DNA of 64,000 nucleotides from contig NZ_CP120469.1 of assembly GCF_029490015.1 (NCBI RefSeq), positions 248,001-312,000 on the forward strand, read 5' to 3'. This document shows, piece by piece, positions 1 through 8,292 of this stretch (its first letter is position 1; each line of letters opens with the position of its first letter). The notes under the pieces were generated by a model that was not told the origin of the DNA, did not search any database, and saw nothing but the letters and a program-made list of their open reading frames with translations. The DNA is from Halobaculum limi. Lineage in GTDB: Archaea; Halobacteriota; Halobacteria; Halobacteriales; Haloferacaceae. Both the position numbers and the translations under genes were made by a program.

Positions 1-281
1 GCGGCGGCCGCCTCGACGAGCCGCTCGGTTCCGGTCGTGTTCGTGCCCGCCATGCGGGCCGTGTCGTACACCGCCGCCGCGAGGTGGACGACGCTGTCGA
101 CGCCCTCCAGCGCGCTCACCAGCGAATCGGGGTTCGTGAGGTCGGCCTCGACGGTGTCGACGTCGTCGGGGAGTCGGCTCGTCGACGAGGACGGACGCAC
201 CATCGCCACCGCTTCCCGGTCGAGCGCGTGGAGCAGGTTCAGTCCGATGAACCCCGTCGACCCGGTCACGAGCACCGTCAT
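1..281 (-). CDS. NAD-dependent epimerase/dehydratase, N-terminal part (cut by window edge)
   Basis: The reading frame starts with ATG at 281 and runs off the left edge. The first residues read MTVLVTGSTGFIGLNLL, the glycine-rich TGxxGFIG dinucleotide-binding turn of extended short-chain dehydrogenases (NDP-sugar epimerases and dehydratases). Further on come a DLTN motif, where the adenine-binding Asp usually lies, and VVHLAA, typical of the fourth beta strand. The start overlaps the stop of the next upstream gene by 4 bases (ATGA), so it is translated from the same message as the Gfo/Idh/MocA dehydrogenase. The pair suggests nucleotide-sugar or polyol metabolism. Substrate cannot be told because the substrate-binding half is missing. 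Confidence 0.85.
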   Translation of the reverse strand, partial: MTVLVTGSTGFIGLNLLHALDREAVAMVRPSSSTSRLPDDVDTVEADLTNPDSLVSALEGVDSVVHLAAAVYDTARMAGTNTTGTERLVEAAA

Positions 282-1288
282 CGCGCTTCCTCCCGGGTCA
301 CGTCACACCGGTCGTACACCGCGTCGATGACCCTCGCGACGTCGACACCGCGTTCGGCGGGGGCCGCCGTCTCCCGGTCGCCGGCCGCCGCGTGGTCGGC
401 GAAGTCATGGATGCGTGCCGTGTGGGCGTCGTCGTCGCTCGCCGGGAACAGCGTCGCGACGCCGATGTCGACCAGCGGCAACTCGCCGTGCTGGAACTCG
501 ATCGTTCGGCCGTGGATCTCTCCCCGAAGCATCTCCGGGTCCAGCTCCACCCATCCCTCGGTGCCGACGACGAGGAAGCGGCTCACGCCGTCCGTCTGTG
601 TCCACGTCGTCGACAGCTTCACCGGCGTCCCGTCGAAGTCCAGCGACACGCTGGCGGCGTCCTCGACCGACCGGTCCCGGAGGTAGCGGACGGTCGCGTC
701 GGTCACCTCGGGTGTGGCGTCGAACACCTCGAAGAGGACGTCCAGCGTGTGGGGGAGCAGGTCGCGGGCGACGCCCCCGCCGGAGAGGCGCGGATCGTAG
801 TACCACCCGACGGACGGCGGGGCCGAGTGGTGAGCGACGCTCACCTCGACCACGTCGCCGATGAGGTCCTTCGAGAGGATCTGTATGGCCCGCTGGTAGT
901 TCCGATAGTAGCGGTGGAGATAGCCAACCTGCGTGACGACACCCGCCGCATCGGCGGCGTCGGCCATCCGACGTGCGCTCTCGGCCGTCAGCGCCAGCGG
1001 TTTCTCACAGAGGACGTGACAGCCGGCGTCGACGGCGGCGAGGAATATCTCCTCGTGGGTGCTCGGCGGGGTACAGATACTGACGACGTCGAGGTCGTGC
1101 GCCGACAGCATCGACGCGACGTCCTCGTATCCCGGGAGGGAACGGTCGCTCTGGACGGTCAGTCGGCGCGGTTCGTCGCGTTCGGCGAAGGCGACCATCC
1201 GTGTGTCCGGGTGGCTGGTGAACGCCGGGATGTGGTAGTCGGTGGCCATCCAGCCGGCCCCGACCACACCGACGGCCAGTTTGCTCAT
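278..1288 (-). CDS. Gfo/Idh/MocA family NAD(P)-dependent oxidoreductase
   Basis: A 336-residue protein. Residues 5-15 (AVGVVGAGWMA) form the Rossmann glycine motif and residues 95-97 are the EKP motif that carries the conserved lysine of this family. The C-terminal half is the expected mixed alpha/beta substrate domain. Family members oxidise or reduce sugars, inositols and related compounds in the cytoplasm. I start at 1288 (MSKLAVG) because the longer frame adds Arg-rich residues with no family resemblance; an ATG at 1297 is the alternative. It overlaps the downstream epimerase by 4 bases, indicating one operon. The exact sugar substrate is unknown. Confidence 0.85.
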   Translation of the reverse strand: MSKLAVGVVGAGWMATDYHIPAFTSHPDTRMVAFAERDEPRRLTVQSDRSLPGYEDVASMLSAHDLDVVSICTPPSTHEEIFLAAVDAGCHVLCEKPLALTAESARRMADAADAAGVVTQVGYLHRYYRNYQRAIQILSKDLIGDVVEVSVAHHSAPPSVGWYYDPRLSGGGVARDLLPHTLDVLFEVFDATPEVTDATVRYLRDRSVEDAASVSLDFDGTPVKLSTTWTQTDGVSRFLVVGTEGWVELDPEMLRGEIHGRTIEFQHGELPLVDIGVATLFPASDDDAHTARIHDFADHAAAGDRETAAPAERGVDVARVIDAVYDRCDVTREEAR

Positions 1289-1387
1289 ACGACCCATCTT
1301 GACAGTCGCGAGGATAAACCCACCTAGGCAGCGACGATCACGGACCCGGACCCGTGCAGTTAGCACCCGGCGGTCGAAGGTCGATCA

Positions 1388-2051
1388 GATGCCAACGTAC
1401 ACGACTCTGTCCACGAGTCCATCACCGAGGTCAATCGACGGGAGTGGAACGCCGTCGTCGCCCACCAGTCCGACACCGAGTGTGTCTTCGAGCGCTACGA
1501 GTGGATCGAGGCGTACGAGGACGCAACCGGCGCCGCGGCCCGTCACGTGGAGGTCCGGGCCGACACCGTGGCGGCGTTCGCGAGGAGCCACGCCGAGCAC
1601 GTGCAATGACTCGACGAGGAGGGCGCGTCGCCGGTATTGCTTCGCGCGCTACACGCTGCCGTCGGCGACCGGCTGAAACTGTTCCGAGCGACGGCCGACG
1701 GCGACGCGATCGGCGAACTGCTGGCGGTCCGTGATGACGAGCGCGACAGACTCATCCTGCTTGTTTCCGGCGTACGACCCGACGAACTTCGACCACTACC
1801 CGTCGGAGATACTCTATCGGGAGGCGATCCAGTGGGGTATCGAGAACGGCTACACGACCTGCGACTACGGCGAGACGACGCCCGACTTCGAGGACGGCAC
1901 GTTCGGGTTCAAGACGGCCTTCGGCGGGGAGGCGCGCCCGACGGTCCGGTGGGAGCGGATCGGCTCCCGGCTGGGCCGTGTGCTCTTCTCGGTGGCGGGC
2001 GAGCGACTCGTCCCGCACCAGGGCGGCACCCGGATCAGTCGTCCGCACTGA
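1388..2051 (+). pseudogene. Decayed FemAB/GNAT-like acyltransferase gene
   Basis: No single frame is open, but three frames in succession read like one protein. At 1391-1609 a frame gives HESITEVNRREWNAVV and CVFERYEWIEAY, typical of the start of haloarchaeal FemAB/BioF2-like GNAT proteins, and then stops. From about 1612 another frame gives LKLFRATADGDAIGELLAV. From about 1755 a third frame gives FPAYDPTNFDHYPSEILYRE, then CDYGETTPDFEDGTFGFKT, and ends at 2051. The total, about 660 bases, is shorter than the roughly 1 kb usual for this family, so internal sequence has also been lost. Intact relatives probably transfer an acyl or aminoacyl group in envelope polysaccharide assembly. The end overlaps the convergent NUDIX gene by 17 bases. 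Confidence 0.7.
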
Positions 2052-2436
2052 CCGCTCGGGCGGTCGCCGCCGCCTGCGGATCGCTCAAGCGGTCACGGGC
2101 GTGAGCGCCCCCGACCCACTCCGCGTCGGTGTGTTCGTCGCTCAGCGTGACGGACCTCGTGTCGGTCGTACAGCGGTAGTACACCGCGAACCGGCCGTGG
2201 CCGGACCGGTTCTGCCACGCCGTCGCCTCGACCGGGCCGTGAACCGAGACGTCCAGTCCGGTCTCCTCGTCTATCTCACGGACGAGACAGTCCCGGACCG
2301 ACTCGTTCCGGTGGATCCGGCCACCGGGGAGTTCCCAGCCGTCGTCGCTCGCCCGGCGGATGACGAGGACGGACCCGTCGGATCGACGGATCACGCCGCG
2401 GATACTGATCGTCGCCTCGAGGAACGGTTCGTCCAT
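2035..2436 (-). CDS. NUDIX hydrolase
   Basis: A 133-residue single-domain protein. The Nudix box lies at residues 38-61 (GGR, E at 45, then REIDEETGL), matching GX5EX7REUXEEXGU with all metal-binding glutamates present. Such enzymes hydrolyse a nucleoside diphosphate linked to another group, X, in the cytoplasm. Specificity cannot be read from the sequence; neighbouring sugar-nucleotide genes make an NDP-sugar possible. The 3' end overlaps the decayed acyltransferase gene on the other strand, consistent with loss of that gene. Confidence 0.85.
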   Translation of the reverse strand: MDEPFLEATISIRGVIRRSDGSVLVIRRASDDGWELPGGRIHRNESVRDCLVREIDEETGLDVSVHGPVEATAWQNRSGHGRFAVYYRCTTDTRSVTLSDEHTDAEWVGGAHARDRLSDPQAAATARAVSADD

Positions 2437-2490
2437 GCACCACGATGTAGGCTCGGTAGGGTCAGTCTACCGGTCGCCCACTCCCGACCC

Positions 2491-3675
2491 TCACCGGTCC
2501 CGGAGCACCGTCTCGCCCGGCCCGACGCGCGCGCCGCTCGACAGCGTGACGCCGGCGTTGAGCGTGCAGTTGATGCCGGTCTTCACGCCGTCGCCGCAGA
2601 CGATCCCGAACTTCCGACGGCCGGTGCTGACACGCTCTCCCTTAACCGTGAGTTTGACCGGACTGTCGTCGTGGCGGAGGTTCGCAACCGCCGTTCCGGC
2701 CCCGAGGTTCACGTCGCGGCCGAGGATGCTGTCGCCAAGGTACGTGAGGTGCGGCACCGCCGAGTCGCGCATCAAAACGCTGTTCTTCAACTCCACCGCG
2801 TGGCCGACCCGCGAGTCCGATCCCAGCGCCGTCGCGCCGCGGATGTAGGCGTTCGGGCCGACGTGAGCCCCCTCGGCAACGTACGTCGGTCCCTCGATGA
2901 CGACCCCGGGCTCGACGGTCGCGCCGGCCTCGACGACGACGGCGCCCCGCAGGTCGGCGTCCGGGGAGACGTCGCCGTCGATGCGGCGGTCCAGCTCCGC
3001 GAGCTTCCACTCGTTGGCGGCCAACAGTTCCCACGGCCGACCGACGTCGAGCCAGCGGTCGAACGGGACCGCGGTCACGGTGTCCGTCTCGCAGGCGCGC
3101 TGAAGGACGTCGGTGAGTTTCCGTTCGCCACGGTCGCTCTCACCAACCGCCAGCCAGTCCAACGCCGCCGCGGGGAAGACGTACGCGCCCGTGTTCACGA
3201 GGTTCGACTGTGGGTTCTCGGGCTTCTCCTCCACCCCGCGGACGCGTCCGTCCTCGATCCGTAACACGCCGTAAGCGGACGGGTTGTCCACACGGAACGA
3301 GCCGACTGCCGGTCCCGATGAGTACAGTTCGACGAGGGAGGCCTCGTCGTAGAGCACGTCCCCGTTCAGGACAACGAACGGCTCCGCGGCGAGTTCGGGC
3401 GCGGCCGTCCGAACGGCGTCGGCCGTCCCCCGGAGTTCGTCTTGGACCACGGTCGTGACCGGCACGTCCCAGTCGCGGTCGGCCAGCGTCTCTCGGACCG
3501 CGTCGGCTCCGTACCCGACGACCACCACGAGCCGGCTCGCGCCCGCGTCGATCGCGTGTTCGAGACAGTGGACGACGAGCGGCTTGCCGGCGACCGGCAA
3601 CATCGGTTTCGGGACGGTGTCTGTCAAGGGCCCCATCCGAGTTCCCTTGCCGGCTGCCAGCACAACGGTTTGCAC
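2491..3675 (-). CDS. glmU: Bifunctional sugar-1-phosphate nucleotidylyltransferase/acetyltransferase (GlmU-like)
   Basis: A 394-residue protein. Residues 6-14 are LAAGKGTRM and a KPMLPV motif follows, the nucleotidylyltransferase signature. From about residue 245 the sequence shows hexapeptide periodicity of a left-handed beta-helix acetyltransferase, ending with STGRRKFGIVCGDGVKTGIN. The expected reactions are acetylation of glucosamine-1-phosphate and UTP-dependent formation of UDP-N-acetylglucosamine. It lies 30 bases downstream of glmM in the same direction, which supports the pathway. Archaeal members of this family can instead make dTDP- or UDP-glucose, so sugar specificity is inferred. 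A paralogue with a decayed N-terminal domain lies at 61244-62353. Confidence 0.85.
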   Translation of the reverse strand: MQTVVLAAGKGTRMGPLTDTVPKPMLPVAGKPLVVHCLEHAIDAGASRLVVVVGYGADAVRETLADRDWDVPVTTVVQDELRGTADAVRTAAPELAAEPFVVLNGDVLYDEASLVELYSSGPAVGSFRVDNPSAYGVLRIEDGRVRGVEEKPENPQSNLVNTGAYVFPAAALDWLAVGESDRGERKLTDVLQRACETDTVTAVPFDRWLDVGRPWELLAANEWKLAELDRRIDGDVSPDADLRGAVVVEAGATVEPGVVIEGPTYVAEGAHVGPNAYIRGATALGSDSRVGHAVELKNSVLMRDSAVPHLTYLGDSILGRDVNLGAGTAVANLRHDDSPVKLTVKGERVSTGRRKFGIVCGDGVKTGINCTLNAGVTLSSGARVGPGETVLRDR

Positions 3676-3705
3676 GTCCGTTGGCTCCGGAGGAGAGGTG
3701 AAAAA

Positions 3706-5049
3706 CTATTCCGTCGACCCGCGCCCGGTCCGGGCCTCGACGATGTCGAGCGCCCGGTCGAGGAGTTCCTCGGTGGCGGCCGCCTCGCGAGCCTCCGCCG
3801 TCACCCGGATCTTCGGCTCCGTCCCCGACGGCCGGATGAGGAACCAGCCGTCGTCGGTGTCGACACGCACGCCGTCGAGCGTCGACACCTCCTCGTAGCT
3901 CTCCCGGACAGCCGCGGCGATCCGCTCCATCGCCGCGGCCTTGTCGTCGGTTTCGACGACCGTCCGGCGGAGCGGATACCGTTCGATGCGAGCCAGCCGG
4001 TCCGACAGCGGCTCCGCGGCCGCGAGGGCGGCGAGTTTGACGGCCGCGAGCGGCCCGTCGGGACACAGCGTCTCCTCGGGGAAGATCCACGCACCCGACG
4101 GTTCGCCGCCGAAGGCGACGTCGGCGTCCTTCGCGCGGTCGGCGACGTACACGTCACCCACCTTCGTGTAGACGAGTTCGACCCCGATGTCGGCGAGGGC
4201 GTCCGAGACGGCGAGGCTCGTGTCGACGGGTGCCGCGACGCTGTCGCCCGCGCTCGCCACCTCCATCCCGAATATCGCGAGGAGCAGGTCTCCAGGGACG
4301 AACTCCCCCTCGTCGGTGACCGCCATCATCCGGTCTGCGTCGCCGTCGTGTGCGATCCCGAGGTCCGCGTCGACGGCGTCGACAGTGGCGGCGAGCGTCG
4401 TACACGTCTGTGCTGTCGGTTCGCTCGGTCGGCCAGGAAAACGGCCGTCTTGTTGGGCGTTGATCGTCTCAACGTCGGCACCGAGTTCGAAGAGCGCGTC
4501 GGCTGCGACTCCCCCCATCCCGTTACCCAGATCGACGACAACTGACAGTGAGGACAGCGACCCGTCCACAGCGGCGGCGCGCCCGGCCTCAACAAGTGCC
4601 CGTTTGTGGTACGTGGCCGCGCCAGCCCACGACTCGTGGCTACCTTGTCCCGTCCAGTCGGCGAGTGCGTACGCTTTGGACTCGATCAACTCTTCAATCT
4701 CCGTCTGCTGGTCAGGAGAGTAGGCTTGCCCCGAGGGGGTCCACAGTTTGAAGCCGTTATCCTGCGGGGGGTTGTGCGAAGCCGTGACGACGATTCCAGC
4801 GTCGGCCGACCGGTCTGTGATCGAACGGGCCACTGTCGGCGTCGCGGCCCGCCCAACGTCGACCACATCCGCACCGGTCTCCCGTAGCCCCGCGACCAGG
4901 GCCGCCTGCAGTGTTTCGCCGGTCTCCCGTGCGTCACGTCCGACGACAACGCGGTCCGTGTCGGTGCCGACGGCACGCCCGATAGAGAGTGCGACATCAG
5001 CTGTAACAGATTCGCCAACCCGACCACGGACCCCGCTCGTTCCGAACAT
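3706..5049 (-). CDS. glmM: Phosphoglucosamine mutase
   Basis: A 447-residue alpha-D-phosphohexomutase. The active-site TASHNP motif places the phosphorylated serine at about residue 91. The Mg-binding DGDADR lies near residue 235, sugar-binding GEPSG near 312, and the phosphate-binding RPSGTEP near 405. It interconverts glucosamine-6-phosphate and glucosamine-1-phosphate, between GlmS (59074-60888) and the adjacent GlmU-like enzyme. I start at MFGTSGVRG (5049), the usual N terminus of the family; an ATG at 5064 would add five residues. Phosphoglucomutase or phosphomannomutase activity cannot be excluded because archaeal members are often broad. Confidence 0.87.
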   Translation of the reverse strand: MFGTSGVRGRVGESVTADVALSIGRAVGTDTDRVVVGRDARETGETLQAALVAGLRETGADVVDVGRAATPTVARSITDRSADAGIVVTASHNPPQDNGFKLWTPSGQAYSPDQQTEIEELIESKAYALADWTGQGSHESWAGAATYHKRALVEAGRAAAVDGSLSSLSVVVDLGNGMGGVAADALFELGADVETINAQQDGRFPGRPSEPTAQTCTTLAATVDAVDADLGIAHDGDADRMMAVTDEGEFVPGDLLLAIFGMEVASAGDSVAAPVDTSLAVSDALADIGVELVYTKVGDVYVADRAKDADVAFGGEPSGAWIFPEETLCPDGPLAAVKLAALAAAEPLSDRLARIERYPLRRTVVETDDKAAAMERIAAAVRESYEEVSTLDGVRVDTDDGWFLIRPSGTEPKIRVTAEAREAAATEELLDRALDIVEARTGRGSTE

Positions 5050-5170
5050 ACAGACAGCACCCAACGGGCGCTCTTGGTTCCATCGAAGGGCTCACTGATA
5101 CACATTCCACGGGCAGAAATGCCAAAATTGGAGAAAGAGGGCAAACTGACGCACAGAGAACACCGCTCAG

Positions 5171-5407
5171 TTACACTTCCTTAACGATAACTCCAGCATC
5201 TGATCCTATATAGATTTGATATCTTCCGTATGGGAACTCAACGGATACCCGCCCTTTCCCGGTGGAAATCAGAGTTTGGAGAGCCTCTATGTTCACCACG
5301 TCGTGTAATGGCGGCAATGCTGTAACATCAACGCCTTCTGCCTCAGCGATTGCTTCAGCAATTTGGACAATGAGGCCATCCGAATTCTGGTCCAGAGCAC
5401 TATACAC
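5171..5407 (-). CDS. HalOD1-type small output-domain protein
   Basis: A 78-residue protein starting with GTG at 5407. The pattern AIAEAEGVDVTALPPLHDVV followed by ALQTLI and a beta-rich end (VSVEFPYGRYQIYI) matches the haloarchaeal HalOD1 domain, an output module found alone or on signalling proteins. Its molecular role is not established. A TATA-like CTTAAA lies about 25 bases upstream, so the message is probably leaderless. It sits at the boundary between sugar genes and the accessory island. Confidence 0.75.
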   Translation of the reverse strand: MYSALDQNSDGLIVQIAEAIAEAEGVDVTALPPLHDVVNIEALQTLISTGKGRVSVEFPYGRYQIYIGSDAGVIVKEV

Positions 5408-5443
5408 AATTATCTAACGCTGTTTAAGGAGATAAGCTTCTTG

Positions 5444-5605
5444 TTAGCATACGATCAATATCACGCCCACACACTCGTCTTGTGGGACGCCAACCGAGTC
5501 ATCGATGCCGTATTCAAATGAGTTGTTGGAGACAGGACGGCCGTAGTCCTCCCTCGTTTCGAAGATACTGATCTTGTCACCGTCGCACTCGCCGTACTTC
5601 GTCTC
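5444..5605 (-). pseudogene. Unidentified gene remnant in the 5408-5703 gap
   Basis: The minus strand keeps 53 sense codons open before a TAA at 5444-5446, with sensible haloarchaeal composition (for example ETKYGECDGDKISIFETRED). The frame is preceded directly by TGA at 5606-5608 and contains no start codon, so it cannot be a whole gene. A second open stretch in another frame just upstream (about 5625-5700, reading GLKWIAKEYRLPTVTG) may be part of the same broken gene. I do not recognise the family. The rest of the gap holds only the likely promoter of the nuclease gene that starts at 5704. Confidence 0.35.
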
Positions 5606-5703
5606 TCACACTACCTGTGTCCGGATGTATCGCGAGCCCCTGCTGATTCCGGTTACCGTAGGTAGACGATACTCTTTTGCAATCCACTTGAGTCCGGTAG
5701 TCC

Positions 5704-8292
5704 GTGACAATTACACGGGCAAAATCTCTCGATTCTCTCTATGAAGAATGCAAGGAGTTCGACCTTGTGCTCGTGCCCGATGCGCCGCTCGCGAGCGCGC
5801 TGAATCGACGTCTTGATCAACCCCACTTCGGGCCATTCGCGATCACACCGCGACGCTTGGCTGCACGACGCCGAGAACAGGCTGAGGATCGACTCGCGTT
5901 TCTCGAACTAATCGAGACAACTGATCTCAACTGGAAAGAGACGGCCTATGCGGTCGGGAACATTCTCCAGTGCTGGGAGCACCAGGGGACAGCGGAGGCA
6001 GTCCTCGAGTACGAGCGATTTGCGACGCCGGCCACAAATACGGCTGTCGAGTGCATTAGTGAGATGGATACGACGTCCACACGGCTCACCAACTACAGCA
6101 TCGACACGGACACATCAGTTGCCGTGGTCGGGTTCAAGCAACTGACCGAACTCGAACGCTCGATCCTTCCTCCAGACTACAAGACGATCGACCCGTTCAC
6201 CGAGGAACCCTTCGATCACCCTCCATTCCGAATTCTTGACTCACCGGCCGCAATCGTCGACGCCGTCCTCGATACAGTCACACCAGAGAACGCCGATGAC
6301 GTGGCAGTCGTCCTCGATGCAGCCAGTCAGTATTCCCCACTCATTGAGTCGGCGCTGGAATCTGCAGACATTCCGTACTATGGTGGGCCAGGGTTCACCG
6401 ATGATGGACGCCATCGCGCATTTTTACAGCTCCTCCGCAGTGCACACGCTGGGCGAGATACACTAGTTGGGGATGTGCGGCCACTCTTGACCCAGCTTGA
6501 GATTCACATCGATATCGAACACGACGAAAAGCGGCTCTTCGACCTCGACAGGTCAGAAGTAGACTGGCTTCTCGAGTTCCGAGAAGACATTCGATCCAGT
6601 ACGTTCGAGGAGGCTCTCGATGCATACGAGGACGTCACCGACGTCACTATCGACGCGTTTCGAGACGAACTCGCGACGCTTGGCCTCCTTGAGGAGGCCG
6701 TTACCGAACCAGCAGTCGACCAGCTCGAATTCTATCTACAGTCGTATGAAGTGCCTGTCGACCGTGAAAACGAAGGTGTGCTGCTGGCCGATGCGAAATC
6801 GGCTGCTCACGTCGGCCGCACTGTCGTGTTCTACCTCGGCCTCGATGATGGCTGGACACATTCGTCGCCACGTCGCCCGTGGGTCGACAGTGACCAAGAG
6901 TTTGAGCGGAACATCCGGCAGTTCCAACTCCTCTTGCAAAACGGCGTCGACCAGTACTATCTCGTAGAGGATACCGCCGGTGGCTCGCCTGTCACTCCAT
7001 GCCTGTACTTTGAGGAACTGTTCGATGAGGCGTTCGACCGATTCAGTGATCTTGACTCACTGCAGCATTCGCGAACGTTTCGACCGACGGAAGACGGATT
7101 CAAACGAGAGCCACTCGGTGTTGCTCCTGAGAAGGTCACCGAACTGAGCCAATCAAGTTTGAATACCTACGTCAACTCTCCTCGAGATTACTTCTTCAGC
7201 CGCATCGTCGACAACCCGCAAAAAGAGCATTTCAAAGAAGGGAATCTGTTTCACGACTTCGCAGAGTTCTACGTCTCACATCCGGACGTCATCACGACGG
7301 ATGGACTTGATGCAGTCGCAGCAACCATTCTCGAAGAAGTTGATCCGTTCCTCCGTGGCGTCGACCGGGAGGTCCGGCTCACGAAATACCGGGTCGGCCT
7401 CCAGACCATTGTCGAATACCTCGAGACGAACCCGCCGCAAGGCGATGGGTTGACCACACCCGATAGTGGGTGGGGAGAGAACTTCTTCGCGGAGTATTAC
7501 GACCGACCCATCGATGCATCGCACACAGAACGCTGGTTCGAGAACGCTGATCTTGGGGTAAAGGGGAAAATCGACCTCGTTCACAACCCGACCGAACTCC
7601 TTGATTACAAGAGTGGGGCGAAGAAGTCTGCATACTCGATCGTCAAACACTCAGCACTTGATCCACCGACGGATACGCCAAACTTCCAGGCATTGTTGTA
7701 TCTCGCCCACCAGCGGACCGAGCGACCTGATGAGGTACTCCAATTCACGTTCTTCCACTTCCTCGAAACGCTCGATGAAGTGGTGACTGGGGAGGGGTCA
7801 CTCGAGGACTGCCTCACGACAGTAACCTACTATCCAATCACATTCAAGGAGTACATTTCGAGTCCGGCTGTCTTCACCCAACTGCAGGAAGATGCTGCAA
7901 ACGACTGCAACAAGACCTTCTCAAAATCGACATCTGATGTGTATCAAGCGGTGTTGGAAGAACACGAGTTCCCTGACACCACCGATAGTGACGAACTCAT
8001 CGAATCGGAGTTCGGAAACGCGCTCACCCAGCGTCTGATCGCTGACGTAGGGAACTACAAGTACGTGAAGAATGGCTGCAGGCAGGCGCTGCGGCACTTG
8101 CTACGTATTCGCAATCAGAATTACTTCACCGAGGACATAGACGCATTCGAGCAGTTCGTTCGCGAGCACCGCGCGGAGTTGAATGATCGCAGAGCCGGTG
8201 GTGAGCGCTTCCCAGTGCAGGGCCTCAGCGGCGATCCGAACTATCGGTATGTGGATAATCGAGACTGTATCTTGGAGGGTGGGTCGCGATGA
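5704..8292 (+). CDS. AddB/RexB-like PD-(D/E)XK nuclease subunit
   Basis: An 862-residue protein starting with GTG. The C-terminal third holds a PD-(D/E)XK nuclease core: GKID near residues 619-622 and LLDYKSG near 632-638, with the order D, then D-x-K. The N-terminal part looks like an inactivated superfamily 1 helicase fold as in AddB; I see no Walker A motif. The four-cysteine iron staple of bacterial AddB is not evident, since cysteines are scattered. It overlaps the downstream helicase gene by 4 bases (ATGA), so the two very likely form one complex that unwinds and degrades double-stranded DNA ends. Placement in an accessory island suggests either recombination repair carried by a mobile element or defence; neither is proved. 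Confidence 0.75.
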   Translation: MTITRAKSLDSLYEECKEFDLVLVPDAPLASALNRRLDQPHFGPFAITPRRLAARRREQAEDRLAFLELIETTDLNWKETAYAVGNILQCWEHQGTAEAVLEYERFATPATNTAVECISEMDTTSTRLTNYSIDTDTSVAVVGFKQLTELERSILPPDYKTIDPFTEEPFDHPPFRILDSPAAIVDAVLDTVTPENADDVAVVLDAASQYSPLIESALESADIPYYGGPGFTDDGRHRAFLQLLRSAHAGRDTLVGDVRPLLTQLEIHIDIEHDEKRLFDLDRSEVDWLLEFREDIRSSTFEEALDAYEDVTDVTIDAFRDELATLGLLEEAVTEPAVDQLEFYLQSYEVPVDRENEGVLLADAKSAAHVGRTVVFYLGLDDGWTHSSPRRPWVDSDQEFERNIRQFQLLLQNGVDQYYLVEDTAGGSPVTPCLYFEELFDEAFDRFSDLDSLQHSRTFRPTEDGFKREPLGVAPEKVTELSQSSLNTYVNSPRDYFFSRIVDNPQKEHFKEGNLFHDFAEFYVSHPDVITTDGLDAVAATILEEVDPFLRGVDREVRLTKYRVGLQTIVEYLETNPPQGDGLTTPDSGWGENFFAEYYDRPIDASHTERWFENADLGVKGKIDLVHNPTELLDYKSGAKKSAYSIVKHSALDPPTDTPNFQALLYLAHQRTERPDEVLQFTFFHFLETLDEVVTGEGSLEDCLTTVTYYPITFKEYISSPAVFTQLQEDAANDCNKTFSKSTSDVYQAVLEEHEFPDTTDSDELIESEFGNALTQRLIADVGNYKYVKNGCRQALRHLLRIRNQNYFTEDIDAFEQFVREHRAELNDRRAGGERFPVQGLSGDPNYRYVDNRDCILEGGSR

